NCBI GenBank assembly: GCA_020746875.1
Contig: JAGTJL010000029.1
Span: 372,001 to 436,000, forward strand
Length of the DNA stretch: 64,000 bases
Origin: Rhexocercosporidium sp. MPI-PUGE-AT-0058
Lineage: Eukaryota; Ascomycota; Leotiomycetes; Helotiales
Direction: 5' to 3'
Part shown: piece by piece, positions 11,653 through 24,448 of the stretch
How the letters are laid out: every line of letters begins with the position of its first letter
Position numbering within the stretch: position 1 is the first letter of the stretch
Notes under the pieces: model-generated
Databases searched by the model: none
The model's input: the letters and a program-made list of their open reading frames with translations, nothing else
Told to the model about the DNA's origin: nothing
Translations under genes and position numbers: made by a program

Positions 11653-12400
11653 AGCACCAATAGCCACTTATTTTAAACTTTTGGCTTTGAAAAAGACTCG
11701 ATGAATGCTGGCGTTTTTGTGGCTTTCTAATGCCTGCTCTACCATAATTAAAACTAGAGCTCTAAATCATAAAGTGCCGTGGTATTGTGATATGTCGTGC
11801 AGGTTTTGGTTGGTTGGCTAAGCGAGCACAATCAAGAGCACCATAGCCATAGCGCTAGTGAGCTCTCCTATTCAGGGAGTTTGAATATAAGAGTTGGGGG
11901 CCACAGCTAACCGGCACCCTTAAGCGAGAACCTCAAGTATTTCTATTTTTTTGCAAAAATTATAACTTTTTGAATAATTTATAAAATTTCTTTAAATTAA
12001 TATTATATTTTAATAATAGTAACTAGTCCTTTTACATTAATTACATTTTTTAAATTTACAAGTTAATCTTTCTGTATACCTGCGATAGTCACGTAAGTCT
12101 ACCTAGTCCTAAAGCCTTTGAATCTCTTGGTATAATACTTCCTTAGAAGTCGGTACAAATAAAAGCTTCTTTAATTCTTTTTTTGTTTACTTTTAAACTT
12201 TTTTAATAACGTTTAAATTAAGTAAAGAAAGCGGCTAATTAAACCTTTTAATATAATGCTGAAGTTTTTATATTCTGATATCTCTTTTATAAACCTTAGT
12301 ACTATCTTTTATAAAAATATATTCTGTCTTTAATTAATTAAATAATAGGAAAACGATAGGTATAAGCACTTGATCACGGTATACTATGGAGGGGAAAACA
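11653..12400. other. 3' flank grading into AT-rich repeat DNA
   Basis: Ordinary composition continues to about 11940 and then gives way to RIP-type AT-rich sequence. Apart from the small repeat at 11794, no gene or recognisable element is visible. Confidence 0.5.
11794..11884 (+). repeat. Partial copy of a GTCGTGCA-ended small element
   Basis: It begins GTCGTGCAGGTTTTGG and matches, with few differences, the first ~90 bp of the 194-bp element at 32094-32287. The match stops near GGGAGTTTG, so the right half is missing or replaced. It lies about 140 bp past the stop codon of the HeLo-pseudokinase gene and may fall in its 3' untranslated region. Confidence 0.7.
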
Positions 12401-12600
12401 CTAAGCACACAACAAGAGGGTAGTAAAGCAAGTGCCGGAGGGTAAACGTAAGAAACACTTATTTAATAAATAGTAAAAATATTATATATTTAAAGAGTAT
12501 AATTTATTAAGGGAGAGAAAAGGTATAATTTAAATAAAAGGGAAAAGTTATAATAATAAAAATCGTTATTATTTTTTAAAGAATATTACCTTAAAGGCTA

Positions 12601-15036
12601 CTAGCCGGTTCCCCTCCTATTTTGCTCGGGGCTCGCTAATAGTCGGGCTAAGCAAATGTCACGGCTAAGTAAAGGTGTCACAGCTCAAATGCGCTAAGCC
12701 TCACTTTTACACGTAAAAACGCGTTCTTTTACATTACTTTTAATAATAATTGACTGTACCCAGGACATCGATTTGACTTAAATTTTCTATGGCTCGCGTC
12801 AACTACTTTAGTAAACATATTATTAAATTAGTATACGATTTAGCTTTCGTAAAAGCTAAAGAATAGGGACTTACTTACTTAGAAAAGCTTCTAACGACTG
12901 TCGCACAAATATTCGACGTAAAGCCAGATACTCTTCGTTAATCTCTTTTTAAGGAACGTAAGCAAAAGAAGTAAAGGGGTATACTAAGGCCAAATATCGC
13001 GCTAGGAAGGGGTGGCTATAATAAGGTTCTATCGGCGACTTAAGAAGAGGCTATTTTACGCTTTTGCAAAGAGTAGTAAGAGATCGGTTTAAGAGCGATA
13101 TATTTTATAATTAAAACAGCTATTAAGCATTTATTAGTAATACGTTTACAAGTTATTTAAATGAGTACTTACTAATATTATATAAGCTTAACTACCACCC
13201 CGTTTACCACCGTCAAAAGCCTAGTTTACACGTTAAATCAAAGAATACCCCGAGCTCTATACAATTAATACTACGCCTATAGAAGTTGAACGAATGGAGG
13301 CATACGATATAAAGGCTATTAAGGAGTGGTTTTTCGACCTTCGTAAAGAGATAGAGAAATTAAAAATACGTTATAGCCATTAGGTGTTAAATATGAACGA
13401 ATTAGGCGTACGAGTTAGCTGTCTTACTTTAAAGAAGGTGATCGTACCTAAGTCTGTTACTAAGCTCTATATAGCTACTCAAGGTAGTCGAAAGCAGATT
13501 ACTGTGATAGAGACTATACGAGGAGATGGAAAGCAAACGTTGCCTTTATTTATTATAGTTTTTGACGAGTATATAATAAAGAATTAGATTTCTGAAAAGC
13601 TTTTTAATAAGGAGTATATTAACTTTTCTTTTTCTAGTTATATTAATAATATTATGATTATAAAGTACGGCGATCACTTAATCAAGTATACATATGTAAG
13701 ACTGAATAAACAATGGAAACTTTTGCTTTTAAACGGTCACGAATTATACTATTATTTGCTCTTTTAACTACTCCTTAAAGAGAATTGTATTTAACCTTAG
13801 TACTTTCTCAGTTATTTTATATACACACTTTAACCTCTAGATGTTAGTGTTTTTAGGCTTTAAAAGTACTATTATTCTAAAGCTATCAATTTAGTACTTC
13901 GGAGTCTTGATCTCTAGTATATTATCATATCCTTATTTAAAGATCTCATTAAAATACGAGCGAATACTATATAAACGTATATTATTTATAATGTATTTGA
14001 GAAAGCTAGAATATGGCCGTTAAGTTGTGAGGCCGGAATTAAGAATATTAAGAGCTTTAATAAAGAGATACCTAAGTAAAGCTCTTTTCTAAATGATTTA
14101 TAATTGCCTTAGCTGCTTTTATTAAATTCAATAGAAACTATCTGAAAGACGATAATAATTGTGGAGTCTTTTATTATTAAGGATCTTATTTAATTCTCGG
14201 ATAATATAGTTGAGGTTTTTAAGTCTATTATAAAAGAGACTTCGGTCTAACTATAGAAGGCTTACCTTTAGGCTATAGAGTACGCTCTTTTATAGCAAAA
14301 GATATAAGACGATATTAGTTATAAAAATACCTTTCGTTATATAATTAAAGGCAGGGGATCTTTTAATAAAAGTATCGTATTTAAGTTACGATTTTAAATT
14401 AAAGCTAAAGAAGAGATCGAGTAATTGAAGAGTAATAAGAAAGCTAAGAGGCAACTGTCTATAGTAATTAATAAATATAAAGAGTCTCTTCGAGTACGCG
14501 GAGTAATAGCTAGAAAGGCTAATAAAATTAGATTTAAGAAAGCTGCGGAGTATTGAAAGCGTGAAGAGGAACCTCCTCCTGAGCTTCTTATACTTAATCG
14601 AGAGCCGGATAAAGAACTTATAATTATAGAAGCGGTATTTTCGACTAAAGAAGGGTATTCAGGTCTTTAGCAAGTTATATAAGAGACTTAAGTTAAGTCT
14701 CATATTAACGACGACGACGTTAATATACTTTTAAAGCCTAGCACGGCTATTAATAAGCCTAAAGATATCGCGCCGCTATTACTTAATATTACTAAAAGAA
14801 TACGTAAGTCTAATTCTATAGATAGTATTTAAATGGGAAACGATTATGTATCTTTTAGCATTTAGGCGTTAATAATTCATTTAAATAATTATTATTTTCG
14901 TTGAGGTTTTAGTAAGGAATACACTAAAATTAATTCCCCGACGTAAACCCGAGCTATGACACCTTTACTTAGCCGTGACATTTGCTTAGCCCGACTATTA
15001 GCGAGCCCCGAGCAAAATAGGAGGGGAACCGGCTAG
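12601..15036 (+). mobile_element. Fot1/pogo-type DNA transposon with 86-bp inverted repeats
   Basis: The ends are near-perfect inverted repeats: the first 80 bp from each end (CTAGCCGGTTCCCCTCC...) are identical, extending to ~86 bp with one mismatch, and are flanked by TA on both sides (12599-12600, 15037-15038). The length is 2436 bp. Conserved inverted repeats around a RIP-riddled interior make an intact, mobile copy unlikely, though the ends would remain usable in trans. The inverted repeat copy at 43931-45395 provides the unoccupied target. Confidence 0.9.
12789..14830 (+). pseudogene. RIP-inactivated pogo/Fot1 transposase (DDE_1)
   Basis: The reading opens at an ATG (12789, MARVNYFSKH) and shows the helix-turn-helix-like N-terminus (QIFDVKPDTL) of pogo transposases. 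The best-preserved part, 13384-13587, contains NMNELGVRV, EKVIVPKSV-like KKVIVPKSVTKLY and VIETIRGDGKQTLPLFII, followed after a stop by WKLLLLNGHE. This corresponds to the NMDE...GDG...LLDGH catalytic core of the DDE_1 family. The catalytic Asp of NMDE and of DGH both read Asn (G-to-A), and stops occur throughout. It is non-functional. Confidence 0.8.
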
Positions 15037-16285
15037 TATCTTAAATATAATAAAAGATAGCTTAATTACGTAATAAATAGACCTCTAAGGTTAACTTTAT
15101 TATATGCGTCCTTCTCTTAAAAAACTCATACTCGACTTCAAGTAAAAAAGTAAGAATTAATATTATAACTTTAAAGCTTTAAATATTTAAAAGAAAATAT
15201 ATTTAAGTAAGAATAAGTAAATATTAAGTGACTTATACTTTACTTTTAAAAGTAGATAATTGTCTCGCTTAATACTTTTAAATATTATCTTTTACTTTAT
15301 TATTTTTTTCCTTTTCTTTTCTTTTTAATAATTTTATTACTTTTTTTATAATATTTTTGAAAAGGCTTTACGTGTTTTTTTTATATTTATATTAATCTTT
15401 TTATGCCTTTTAGTATTTATTATATTATTTCTGCCGCCTAAACTTACCTTTTTAAATATTATATTTAAGTAAATTTTAATTTTAATAAAGCTAAAGTAAT
15501 TCTTTTAAAATAAATTAATATATAATTATTATTTTTAAATAAATTCTTAACTCCTTTTCTTACGGCATAAAAACTGACTTTCTTTATAAAATAAAAATCG
15601 ATTTTTATAATGCGTCGAATTCGTCGATATTCTCTTATACTTTAAGTTAGCGTATTTTTAACGACTTCGCTTCTTTTTTGTATTTTTATTTTAACGAATC
15701 TTTTATAAACTTTTTTAATTTTTTAACGTTATTAAAAATAAAAGGAAATATATTAACGGTATATTAAAAAAGTAAGAATATATAAATATATAAAGTTAAA
15801 GGCGAATAAGTAATTAAAAGACGGTCTTTTTACTTTTAAAGTTTAAAATATAATAAAAAGTAAAAAGAAGTTAATTAAAGTATTTCTTTTATTAATTTAA
15901 TTAAGTTTTTTTTATTATTTTTATCTTTTTCTTTTTACTTTTACTTCTTTAATAAATCGATATTAAATAACGACGAAGTCGGTCTTAATTAATTCTCCTT
16001 TTTTTATTTTAACGGTTATTATATTAAATAAAAGCGTTAATAATATTTTAATAACTTTTTATTATATTATTTTTATTATTTTTTAATAAATAAGTAAATT
16101 ATTATAAACGGCTAAAATTTATTATATTTAAAAGGAAAAGAAAAGAAATATTATATTTTATATATTAACTTCAAGCTACTTAGTCTTCCTCGTAGTCTTT
16201 TTCTTTTTTTTAATAATAAGTTATAAAATAAAAGCTTTTCGAAAATAACCCTTAAAGCTTTAATAAGTTATAAACTATTTTAAAC

Positions 16286-18779
16286 CGCCTTTATCGTCGC
16301 TTTCCTTCGACTTACTTCTTATTATTAATTAGCTAAAAAGAGTAAGAAGTTAAAAGTAAGTTTTTTTTTATTTAATATCGCTAACTTTTAAATCTTAATA
16401 ATTCTTTAATGCGATTTAAAGACTTAAAGTAAAGGCGTAGCTTTAATTACTTTATTAAAATAAGAAGTGTCTTTAACTTCGTTACTTAATTTAAGCCTTT
16501 ATTAATTATATTATAAATAACTTTTAAATTAATAATATTAAGCTTTCCGGAAGTCCTTTTTTATTAAGATAACCTCTTTTATTTAAAGGTAAGGTTTCCT
16601 TTTAAAGAACCTTATATTAATATAACTTTATAGTGACTTTAAAAGTAATAAAAATATACCTCGAACACTTTTATAAGTTAGTATAAGTTAAGCCGAATTC
16701 TAGGTTTAAAAAAGAAGTAAATATATCTTAAGGGCGGAAGTAATAATACTCTTTTTTAATTGATTAATATTCTTAATTTAAGGGTCTAAGAATTAATATT
16801 TAATTAAGAAAAGCTCCTAACTTAAATTCTAATTAATTTACTTAATAAGAAACAGCTCCATAAGGACAAAGTTAAAGGAATACTTATAAATAACTTAAGT
16901 GCTTACAATAAGGCACTATTTACTCGCTTAAGTCTTTTATAAAATTATTATTACGACGGAATTATAATAATAGTGTTTAAATTTTAATAAGCGAGATTTC
17001 AGAACGGCTAAAGAAGAAGCGTGTAATTTAATTTAATTAAAATCTTCTTTTATATAAAATAATTTTATTTATTTTATTATTTTAAAATTAATTAATTAAA
17101 ACTTTAAGGAAATAAAGTCGTTATTATTTTAATACTTTAATATATTACTTAAAATAACTTAAGGCAGGCTCGGCCTATTATAATACTTAATTCGCTATTT
17201 TATACTTTTACTTTTAATTAAGTTATTATTATTAACACTTAAGTAGCGTAAGGGCTTAAACTTAATAGTCGTCGATTAAGAGAACTTATAAATTTTAATA
17301 ATAACCTTTACGTTAAACTTTAAGCTTATAATAACTCGACCGTTAATTTCCGAGGATTAATGATTTAATTAAGAATAAAGTACTTATAATATAAAAGGTT
17401 AAAGGCGTAAGGAAAATATAAAAAAGCTGGAGATTTATAACTTATTAGTTATATTTATTTTACTTATTTTTAATTTAATCGTTATAGTCTTAGAGTATTA
17501 GGCTCCGTTTTTAAGTACGCTATATTAGAGTTGTTAATATTTAAATAAACCTTTTATATTATTAATAATAGATTTGACGATTTTTATTATTAATATAAGG
17601 CAATTATAGTAATTCATTTTCTTTATAATAACCTGTGGCCTGTCGCGCGCTTTATTATTTATTTAAGTATATAAATTAATTTCATTTATTTAACTTTATA
17701 AACTCTTTTAGATTTTAAGTCGTTTAATTACGTGTAACATTTTAATTATTATATATTTTCTTTTTAAATTAATGGCTTATTTATTATAGCCTTAAGAATT
17801 ATTATAATTAAAGTAAATCTTTTTTATTATTAAGTATTTAAGTAATATTAAAGAAGAATTTCTAGTCTTCGACTACCTTTAAAGACTTATTATATAAGCT
17901 TACTTTAATAATATGTCTTAAGGGGTTATTATCTTTAACGCCTAACCTATTAACACATTAAGATTATTAACGCTTTAGAATAACTCGTCGAAAGAACCTT
18001 GTTTAACTTATTATTTAACTCTTCGTAAGATTTAATAAAGAATAGGTACTTAATTAAATTCTGCTTTTTTATAACGTAAGTTATAATTACCTTAATTAAA
18101 TTAAATTACCTTACGAGGCCAAAACTCTCTTTAAGTTTTTTAAGGGCTTCTTTAGCTTTATAAAGTATTAATAATTACTATATTTATAGGCTTTCGAGCT
18201 TATACGTCTAGCGTTAGTAATGCTAAATTATTCGAAGGGCAGCTACCGCAAACATACTGTTTAACTCGACTAAGATGTTAGTATTATCGTTGCAGAACGA
18301 CTTATAAGTGTAATTAAAGGGTGTTTATAAGCGTAAATAATATTTAAAATATTAAGGGGATTTTTCGTTATTTAAAAGAGAGCCCTTAGTATTTTAATAT
18401 ATGCCTTTATTATTATGCCTTAATCTTTATCTCCCTTCGTAAAATATAAAAAGTACGTCTTCGCCACAGTTTAGCGTTCGATAATATTAAACGATAAACT
18501 ATAAGAATTATAATAAAAAGTAATTAATAATATTAGTTATAACGATTAAGTTACTTATTAAAAGAATAAGTAACGACTCGATATTAATTTTATTCTGTAT
18601 GAGTTAGCCTTTTAAGTACTTTAATAATAATTTTATTATTTTATATAACTTATTCTATAAGCTTTTTAAGGTCTTAAAGGCCTTATAAATTTCGCTCTTT
18701 AAGATTAGGTTTAGGCTAGTTTTTATTATTATTATATTAAGTCATTATTAAAAGCTCGTCGTTTTTATAATAAATAAAG
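16286..18779. other. AT-rich repeat DNA without identifiable product
   Basis: RIP-degraded DNA in which no domain can be read on either strand. It lies just downstream (in coding sense) of the gypsy polyprotein remnant at 18780-22000 and may be that element's 3' region or LTR. Confidence 0.4.
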
Positions 18780-21700
18780 CGTTTTCGTTTATAAAATAAC
18801 TTAAAGTAATTAATTATAAAAGTATTATAAAGGAGTATACCGTTATTTCTTAACTCTTTTAATTTATAATAGCTCTTTTTAAAGAAGACCTTATAAATTT
18901 TATAAGGTCTTAACTATTAAAAGTCAAGCTTTTTACTCTTTAATATATTAATTTCCTAAATAAAGTCGTATTTAAGAATTAAATCTTTAACTTATAATAA
19001 CTTATTTTAAATGTCTCTTTTTACGTTAAAAGCTTCTTTTCCTTTTTATTTATAATATGTCTTTTAAAGTCTAACTTTTTTATAATATTATTCCGCATTT
19101 AATATTAAAGAATTCGAATGTAAATTAAATCGTTAATACTTTTAATATCTTTTAAGAAAAAGCTTTTTCAAATAAGGTAACGTGTTTCGATAAGAAGAAC
19201 TAGTTCTCTATCGTAAATTATATAAAAAAGAATATAATTTATAAGTTTATAGATTATAATATAATTAGTAAATAAAACTATTAATAAGTTATTTATTTAG
19301 TTTCTTTTTATTTTAAAAAGAGTATTTTTAATAAGGCTATATCCTCACTTAATTATATTTATTATTAACTTTTACGTTATAAGTTAATATTTAAATTCGT
19401 CGAATTTTTACTTTATTTAATAAGTTAACGACTTCGCTTATATTTTTTATGCCTTCATCGACTATTAACTTTTAAAACAGTTTATGTCGGTAAATAATAT
19501 TTTATTAAATAAAATCTATAATACTTTTAGCCTCTTTTAAAACAAGCGCCTTAACTTCGACTTAACCGCTTATATTATCTTAAGTAATAACGAGATTCTT
19601 CTTCTCGTTTTATATTAATATAAAAGTAATATTTAGCGCTTATTTTTTTATAAGTCTGTTTAAAGTAATTAAAATTATAAATTCTTTTTATTACTTAATA
19701 TTATATAATATATACTTGTTATATATTTTAACGAATTCTATAAAGTCTTTAAAACAACTTTTTTAAAAATAGCGATAAAAAAATACAATAATATATGCTT
19801 TCTTTTTTTTATAGCCGAAGCTATTATAATAACTTCGTAAAATATATACCTTATCTTTATTAATATTAATAACGAGTTTAATAAATATACCTTTTAATAA
19901 AAGTCTTTAAATACGTAAATTATAAACTTTATATAATAATGCTTTTTTTTAAATATATAAAAGGCTTTTAAGTTTATATTTTTTAAAGTCTAAAGCGTAG
20001 TTAAGTAAATAGTTATTTTTTAATAATACTTTTATAATATTTTAAAGATATTAATAAGTTTACTTCGCTCTTTTAGTTTATATTTAAGTCGCTACTAAAT
20101 ATTATTTAATCGTTCGACTTATTTTATAATTCTTAGACTTTTCGCTTTATATTAATAAGAATATTACGTCTTTAAGTTAACTTAAGGTTATTAAAGGTCT
20201 TTAACTCTTGTATTAAGTCTTTTATACTCTCCGCTTTTATAAAGTAAATTTTAACCGCATTAAATTTAATTAAAATCTAATCCTTATTATTATTATTTTC
20301 GGTATTCTCTTTAGTTTCCTTAAGGTATTTAAGTCTCCTCGAGAGAGCAGTTATTATTATATACGTAACACCTTTAACATAACGTACTTCGAAGTCAAAA
20401 AGCTTAATTTAGGCGAGCTAATAAGTAAACATTATATTAAAGTAGTCGTAAGTAATTCCTTTAAGTTAAATAATAAAAGTATTTACGTTAGTTTTTATAA
20501 TAAAGTAGACTTTTATAAGTTAAATCTTAAGCTTTTTAAAAATTAAAAGTATACTTTTATATTCTCTTTTTATAACGTTATAGTTTTGTTTTACTTTTTT
20601 TTAAAAGTCGTTCTTATATTTTATTAATTCAAGCCTATTATTTTTTAAGTTATATTAATTAAGGAAACTACTTTATCCGACTTTATTAGAGTTTATAAAA
20701 ACGACGATTTCGCTAGCGCCTTTAAAGTAATTAATTTTATAAAATATTAAAAAGGAATATAAAATATTTTAAAGGGTTTTTATTATTTAATTATAAATTA
20801 CGGGGTTTTATATAAATTTAACTCTTTTTTTAATAAAGTCGTATAACGACTTGACTAATAAACGAAAGTTTTTAATTTAAATATAAAAGTAAGTGACTAG
20901 ACTCAAAAATCTTTTAACTTTTATAACGTTTTCAAGTTTTTTTTTATTTTTATATTTTAATTAAGTATATAATTAAAGGTTTTCTTTCTTATAAATTATA
21001 TACGTAGCCGACGACGTTTATATTATTATAATAAAACTACGATTTAAGGCCTATAATAGCTCTAGCGCGCTTAAGGCGTTTTAGCGTCTTATTAAAATTA
21101 AAAAGGTACTTAAAAACAAATTAGCGAATTTTAAGCTGTGCTTTCTTTTAATCGTAGTTTATATATAATCTTTTTACGTTAACGTCGTTTAAAAACGATA
21201 TTATAATAAAAGGCATAATATCTTTTAATATTTTATTAATCGTTTTTACGAATTAAATAATAAAGTTTATAACTCCTTAAAGTAGCGTCGTGTTTTAGAT
21301 TAGTTTAATATTAAATATAAAAAAGGCCGTTATATTTCGGCTGCTTTAATATAATATTTATTAATTATAACTTAAGTATAAGTTTATTAAGCTCACAATA
21401 TAATACTTTATAAATTCTTTTAAAAATTCGTTAATAAAAAGAAGTAAATTAACGTCTCTTAAAGTGTCTACGTTAAATATAATTACCGAGTTAATTAAGC
21501 TGTACTTTTTTAATTCCTTTTTCTTAATTAAAAACCAAGCGTTATAATATAGCCCCTTAAAGAGTTCGAGAACCTTACGGTTAAGTTTATTTTTTGTTAT
21601 TTTTTTAACTTCAGAAGTTAACGTTTTAAGGAGTAAAAAGTGTAATACTTATTAAGCTTTATAGTTTACTGTTTTAATAACTATAAGTAGCGAAACATTT

Positions 21701-22000
21701 TTATAGAATTTCTTATACTTAATTTAATTAAATATAATAATACCTTTTCGATTTAATATAATTTTATTAAAGAGGCCTTTCTTTTTTAATTATAATATAT
21801 CTTTAATATTTAAAGTAATAAGTCGCTCTTTTATAATCTTAAATCCGTAAGAAAAGTCGGTAAAACGAAGGAGTAAGATGTCTTAATACTTTTTAATTTA
21901 CTTTTAAAAAAAGTCCCTTTTTTAAAGACTTTATATTAGTCTTTACGGCCTTTAGGCGTATTTTTTATTTTATTTATTTAATTTATAGGCCTAATCTTTT
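18780..22000 (-). mobile_element. Ty3/gypsy retrotransposon polyprotein remnant (copy 1)
   Basis: On the minus strand, 21640 to 21360 reads as a fungal gypsy reverse transcriptase: AWFLIKKKELKKYSLINS, then FNVDTLRDVNLLL and NEFLKEF, followed by the counterpart of the SLIDFFSGYDQ block. Near 18900 the sense-strand reading gives RPYKIYKVFFKKSYYKL, like the C-terminal tail of such polyproteins (GPYxVxxVFxxGSYxLxEL). Stops are frequent and of the RIP type. LTRs could not be delimited, so the boundaries are approximate. Confidence 0.65.
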
Positions 22001-22319
22001 TATTTTTTATTTTATATATAATATAGACTCGCGAAACCTATTTACGTTTTTTAAATAAAAACATTATTAATAAAGTATTATAGTTTATAATAAATTAAAA
22101 GGTAAGCTTGATTTTCTTAATTAATATAATATTAAATATACGTTTTCTATTAAAAGGAGCTTTAATGAAATCTTTATAAAAGGGGTAATTGTAAAGGTCC
22201 GTCTTTAAAATCATAAATTCTCGCTTTATATATTTAATAGAAATATATAAGACGTCTTTAAAAGAGAAATTACTTTTACTTTTAAAGGTTTTTTTATTTT
22301 CTTTATAAAAAAGCTCGTC

Positions 22320-22654
22320 TGTGAGAATAGGCGAGCCAATCAGGAATGAGGAAGCGCAGTAGGTGAGGACACGTGATCAAAGACAAAGTAGAATTAATTG
22401 CTTGCTTACTTGAAGAGCTAGAAGAGCTTTACGGTAGTTATATATAAAATAATAGCTTCTCTAAAAGCTTCTACGACTACGTAACTGATTACGTAACTTA
22501 TACGAGCTACGTAATTGAATACGAGCGTAATTTCCCGGAATACGAGCGTAATTTCCCGGAATACGAAGGTAATTTCCGGGCCGCGTAAGCAGTGGAAACT
22601 CCTTCGGCTATTCCAGGGTAGAATCGGCACGAGTTACCGAAGTGAAATCCAACA
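22320..22654 (-). repeat. Solo Copia LTR (335 bp)
   Basis: It begins TGTGAGAATAGG and ends ATCCAACA, matching the LTRs of the two Copia elements in this window. No element body adjoins it, so it is a solo LTR. It is longer than the 307-bp LTRs for two reasons: it keeps the GACAAAGTAGAATTAATTG segment that the young element lacks, and a 21-bp unit (AATACGAGCGTAATTTCCCGG) is duplicated in tandem. Flanks TCGTC and ATATT do not match, so no target duplication is visible. Confidence 0.85.
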
Positions 22655-23850
22655 ATATTTTCTTAACCTCCCGAGCTTTCGTAGTTTTCTAAGCCTTTTT
22701 ATAAGTGACGTAAAGGTTTTATGCCTCTTGATATTTAATATTTAACTTTTTAATTTTTAATTCTTATTATATATATTAAGATTTTCCTTAATATTCTCCA
22801 GATTTAAGTATATTAAGAGTTAAATATTATAATCTTTTAAGAAGTCGTTTTATTTAATTAAATATTTCTTAGTCTTACTTTTTCTATTTTATTTATAATT
22901 AAAGATGCTTTCGACTTTCTATTCTTAAAGGTTATCTTCTTCGCTTAGCTCTAGAAGCTCGCCGAGTACGTAATTATTTAATTACTTATTAACTTATATT
23001 ATATATTCTTTTAGTAAAAACATATAAAATATTAAATAAAGCTTTTTATATAAACTTAATAACTTTAGATTATATATCGTATTACTTACGCACTTAATAA
23101 TCTAAAATAGATTAATGTATTTTAGCGACAGCTTCTTAACTTTTAATTAAATGTTTTTAATATTAAGTATTACCTATTAGTTTAATTAGAAATTTTTATT
23201 TAAATATTAGGTATTATAATAGCTTTCCCGACTTTATTACGTATAATCTTAAACTTTCGTAAGTTTAACTTATCAATCATTTAATAATTAACTTTATCTT
23301 AACTAGTTAATACCTTTCTTTTTTAAACTTTGTCTTTAGGGTTTTATAATATTACTAACTTATAGCCGTAATAAACTTAAAATAAAGACATTTAAAGTGT
23401 TTAATAAAAGAATTATTATAAGTAAACTCAGCGAAAACCAGTTTTCTTATTTAATTTTTTCTATAATATTTCATAAAAAGTATGAAAGTATATCTTTAGA
23501 TTTTGATTTTGCCTCTTTATTTATTTATTTAAAGATAATATATAAAACTTAATCTTTATTTAATATATATATAAAAGCAAAAAGTAAATTAGAATTTACT
23601 AGTAAATACTATACTTTTATCAAATATAATATCTTAAAGTACGCTAAAAAAAAATAAAAAAACACTTTTTTGAATAATAATTCTATAAATTCAGAAGTAT
23701 TAATCGTTTTACGACATATTAAGTACTAGGCTATCTTCGAATATCGATTAATAATTATTAATATATAATTAAAATTAAGCTACTAAATATGTCTTTATAA
23801 GGCGGCAACTTTATAATAAAATTTATTAAAATCTCAGATTAAGGCCATAA
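22655..23850. other. AT-rich repeat DNA, nothing identified
   Basis: RIP-type sequence with no readable domain between the solo LTR and the young Copia element. The last five bases (CATAA) are the left target-site duplication of that element. Confidence 0.5.
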
Positions 23851-24157
23851 TGTGAGAATAGGCGAGCCAATCAGAATGAGGAAGCGCAGTAGGTGAGGAC
23901 ACGTGATCAAAGAGAGAGAATTGCTTTGCTTGCTTAAAGAGCTAAAAGAGCTCTTAGGTAGTTATATACAAAATAATAGCTTCTCTAGAAGCTTCTACGA
24001 CTACGTAACTGATTACGTAGCTTATACGAGCTACGTAATTGAATACGAGCGTAATTTCCCGGAATACGAAGGTAATTTCCGGGCCGCGTAAGCAGTGGAA
24101 ACTCCTTCGGCTATTCTAGGGTAGAATCGGCACGAGTTACCGAAGTGAAATCTAACA
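23851..24157 (-). repeat. 3' LTR of the recent Copia element
   Basis: It is 307 bp and differs from the partner LTR at 29713 by one G/A and one T/C. It is preceded, in coding sense, by the polypurine tract AAGAGGGCG. Confidence 0.95.
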
Positions 24158-24448
24158 CGCCCTCTTAATGAGTGACGTAATAGCTTTATAAGCTTATATA
24201 TAAGCTAGCTTTAAAGCAGAGCTTGTATTTACAAGAATAGGCTCAATATATGAAATAACCCTTTGCGGAGGGTAGGCCAGTTGTGAAGAGAGAGAAATAT
24301 AAATTATAATCTTATTTCCTCCGCTTTAGCCTTATTCGGCTAGTCTCAAAAGCCTTATGAATTCAATGAATTTAGGCTTATCTAGCGGCTTCGTAAAGCC
24401 GTCGGCTTTTTGTTTAGACCCTCTTATATAAATTAGGTCTATTTCGCC

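Larger units (their letters stand above)
12400..16285 (+). repeat. Dispersed repeat interrupted by a pogo element (copy 1)
   Basis: The segment 12400-12600 plus 15037 to about 16285 matches, in inverted orientation, the continuous ~1.46-kb stretch 43931-45395. Shared landmarks include the stretch around AACACTAAGCACACAA at one end and the run resembling CTACTTAGTCTTCCTCGTAG near the other. Copy 1 is split by the 2.4-kb Fot1/pogo element at 12601-15036; copy 2 is the empty-site version. It is probably part of a larger retroelement, perhaps the gypsy element to its right, but I could not identify its termini. Confidence 0.65.

Noticed and set aside
23903..24091. 62-codon open frame repeated in both LTRs of the recent Copia element
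   Set aside because: It is identical because the LTRs are identical; there are no protein features, and LTRs of this family elsewhere in the window do not keep the frame.
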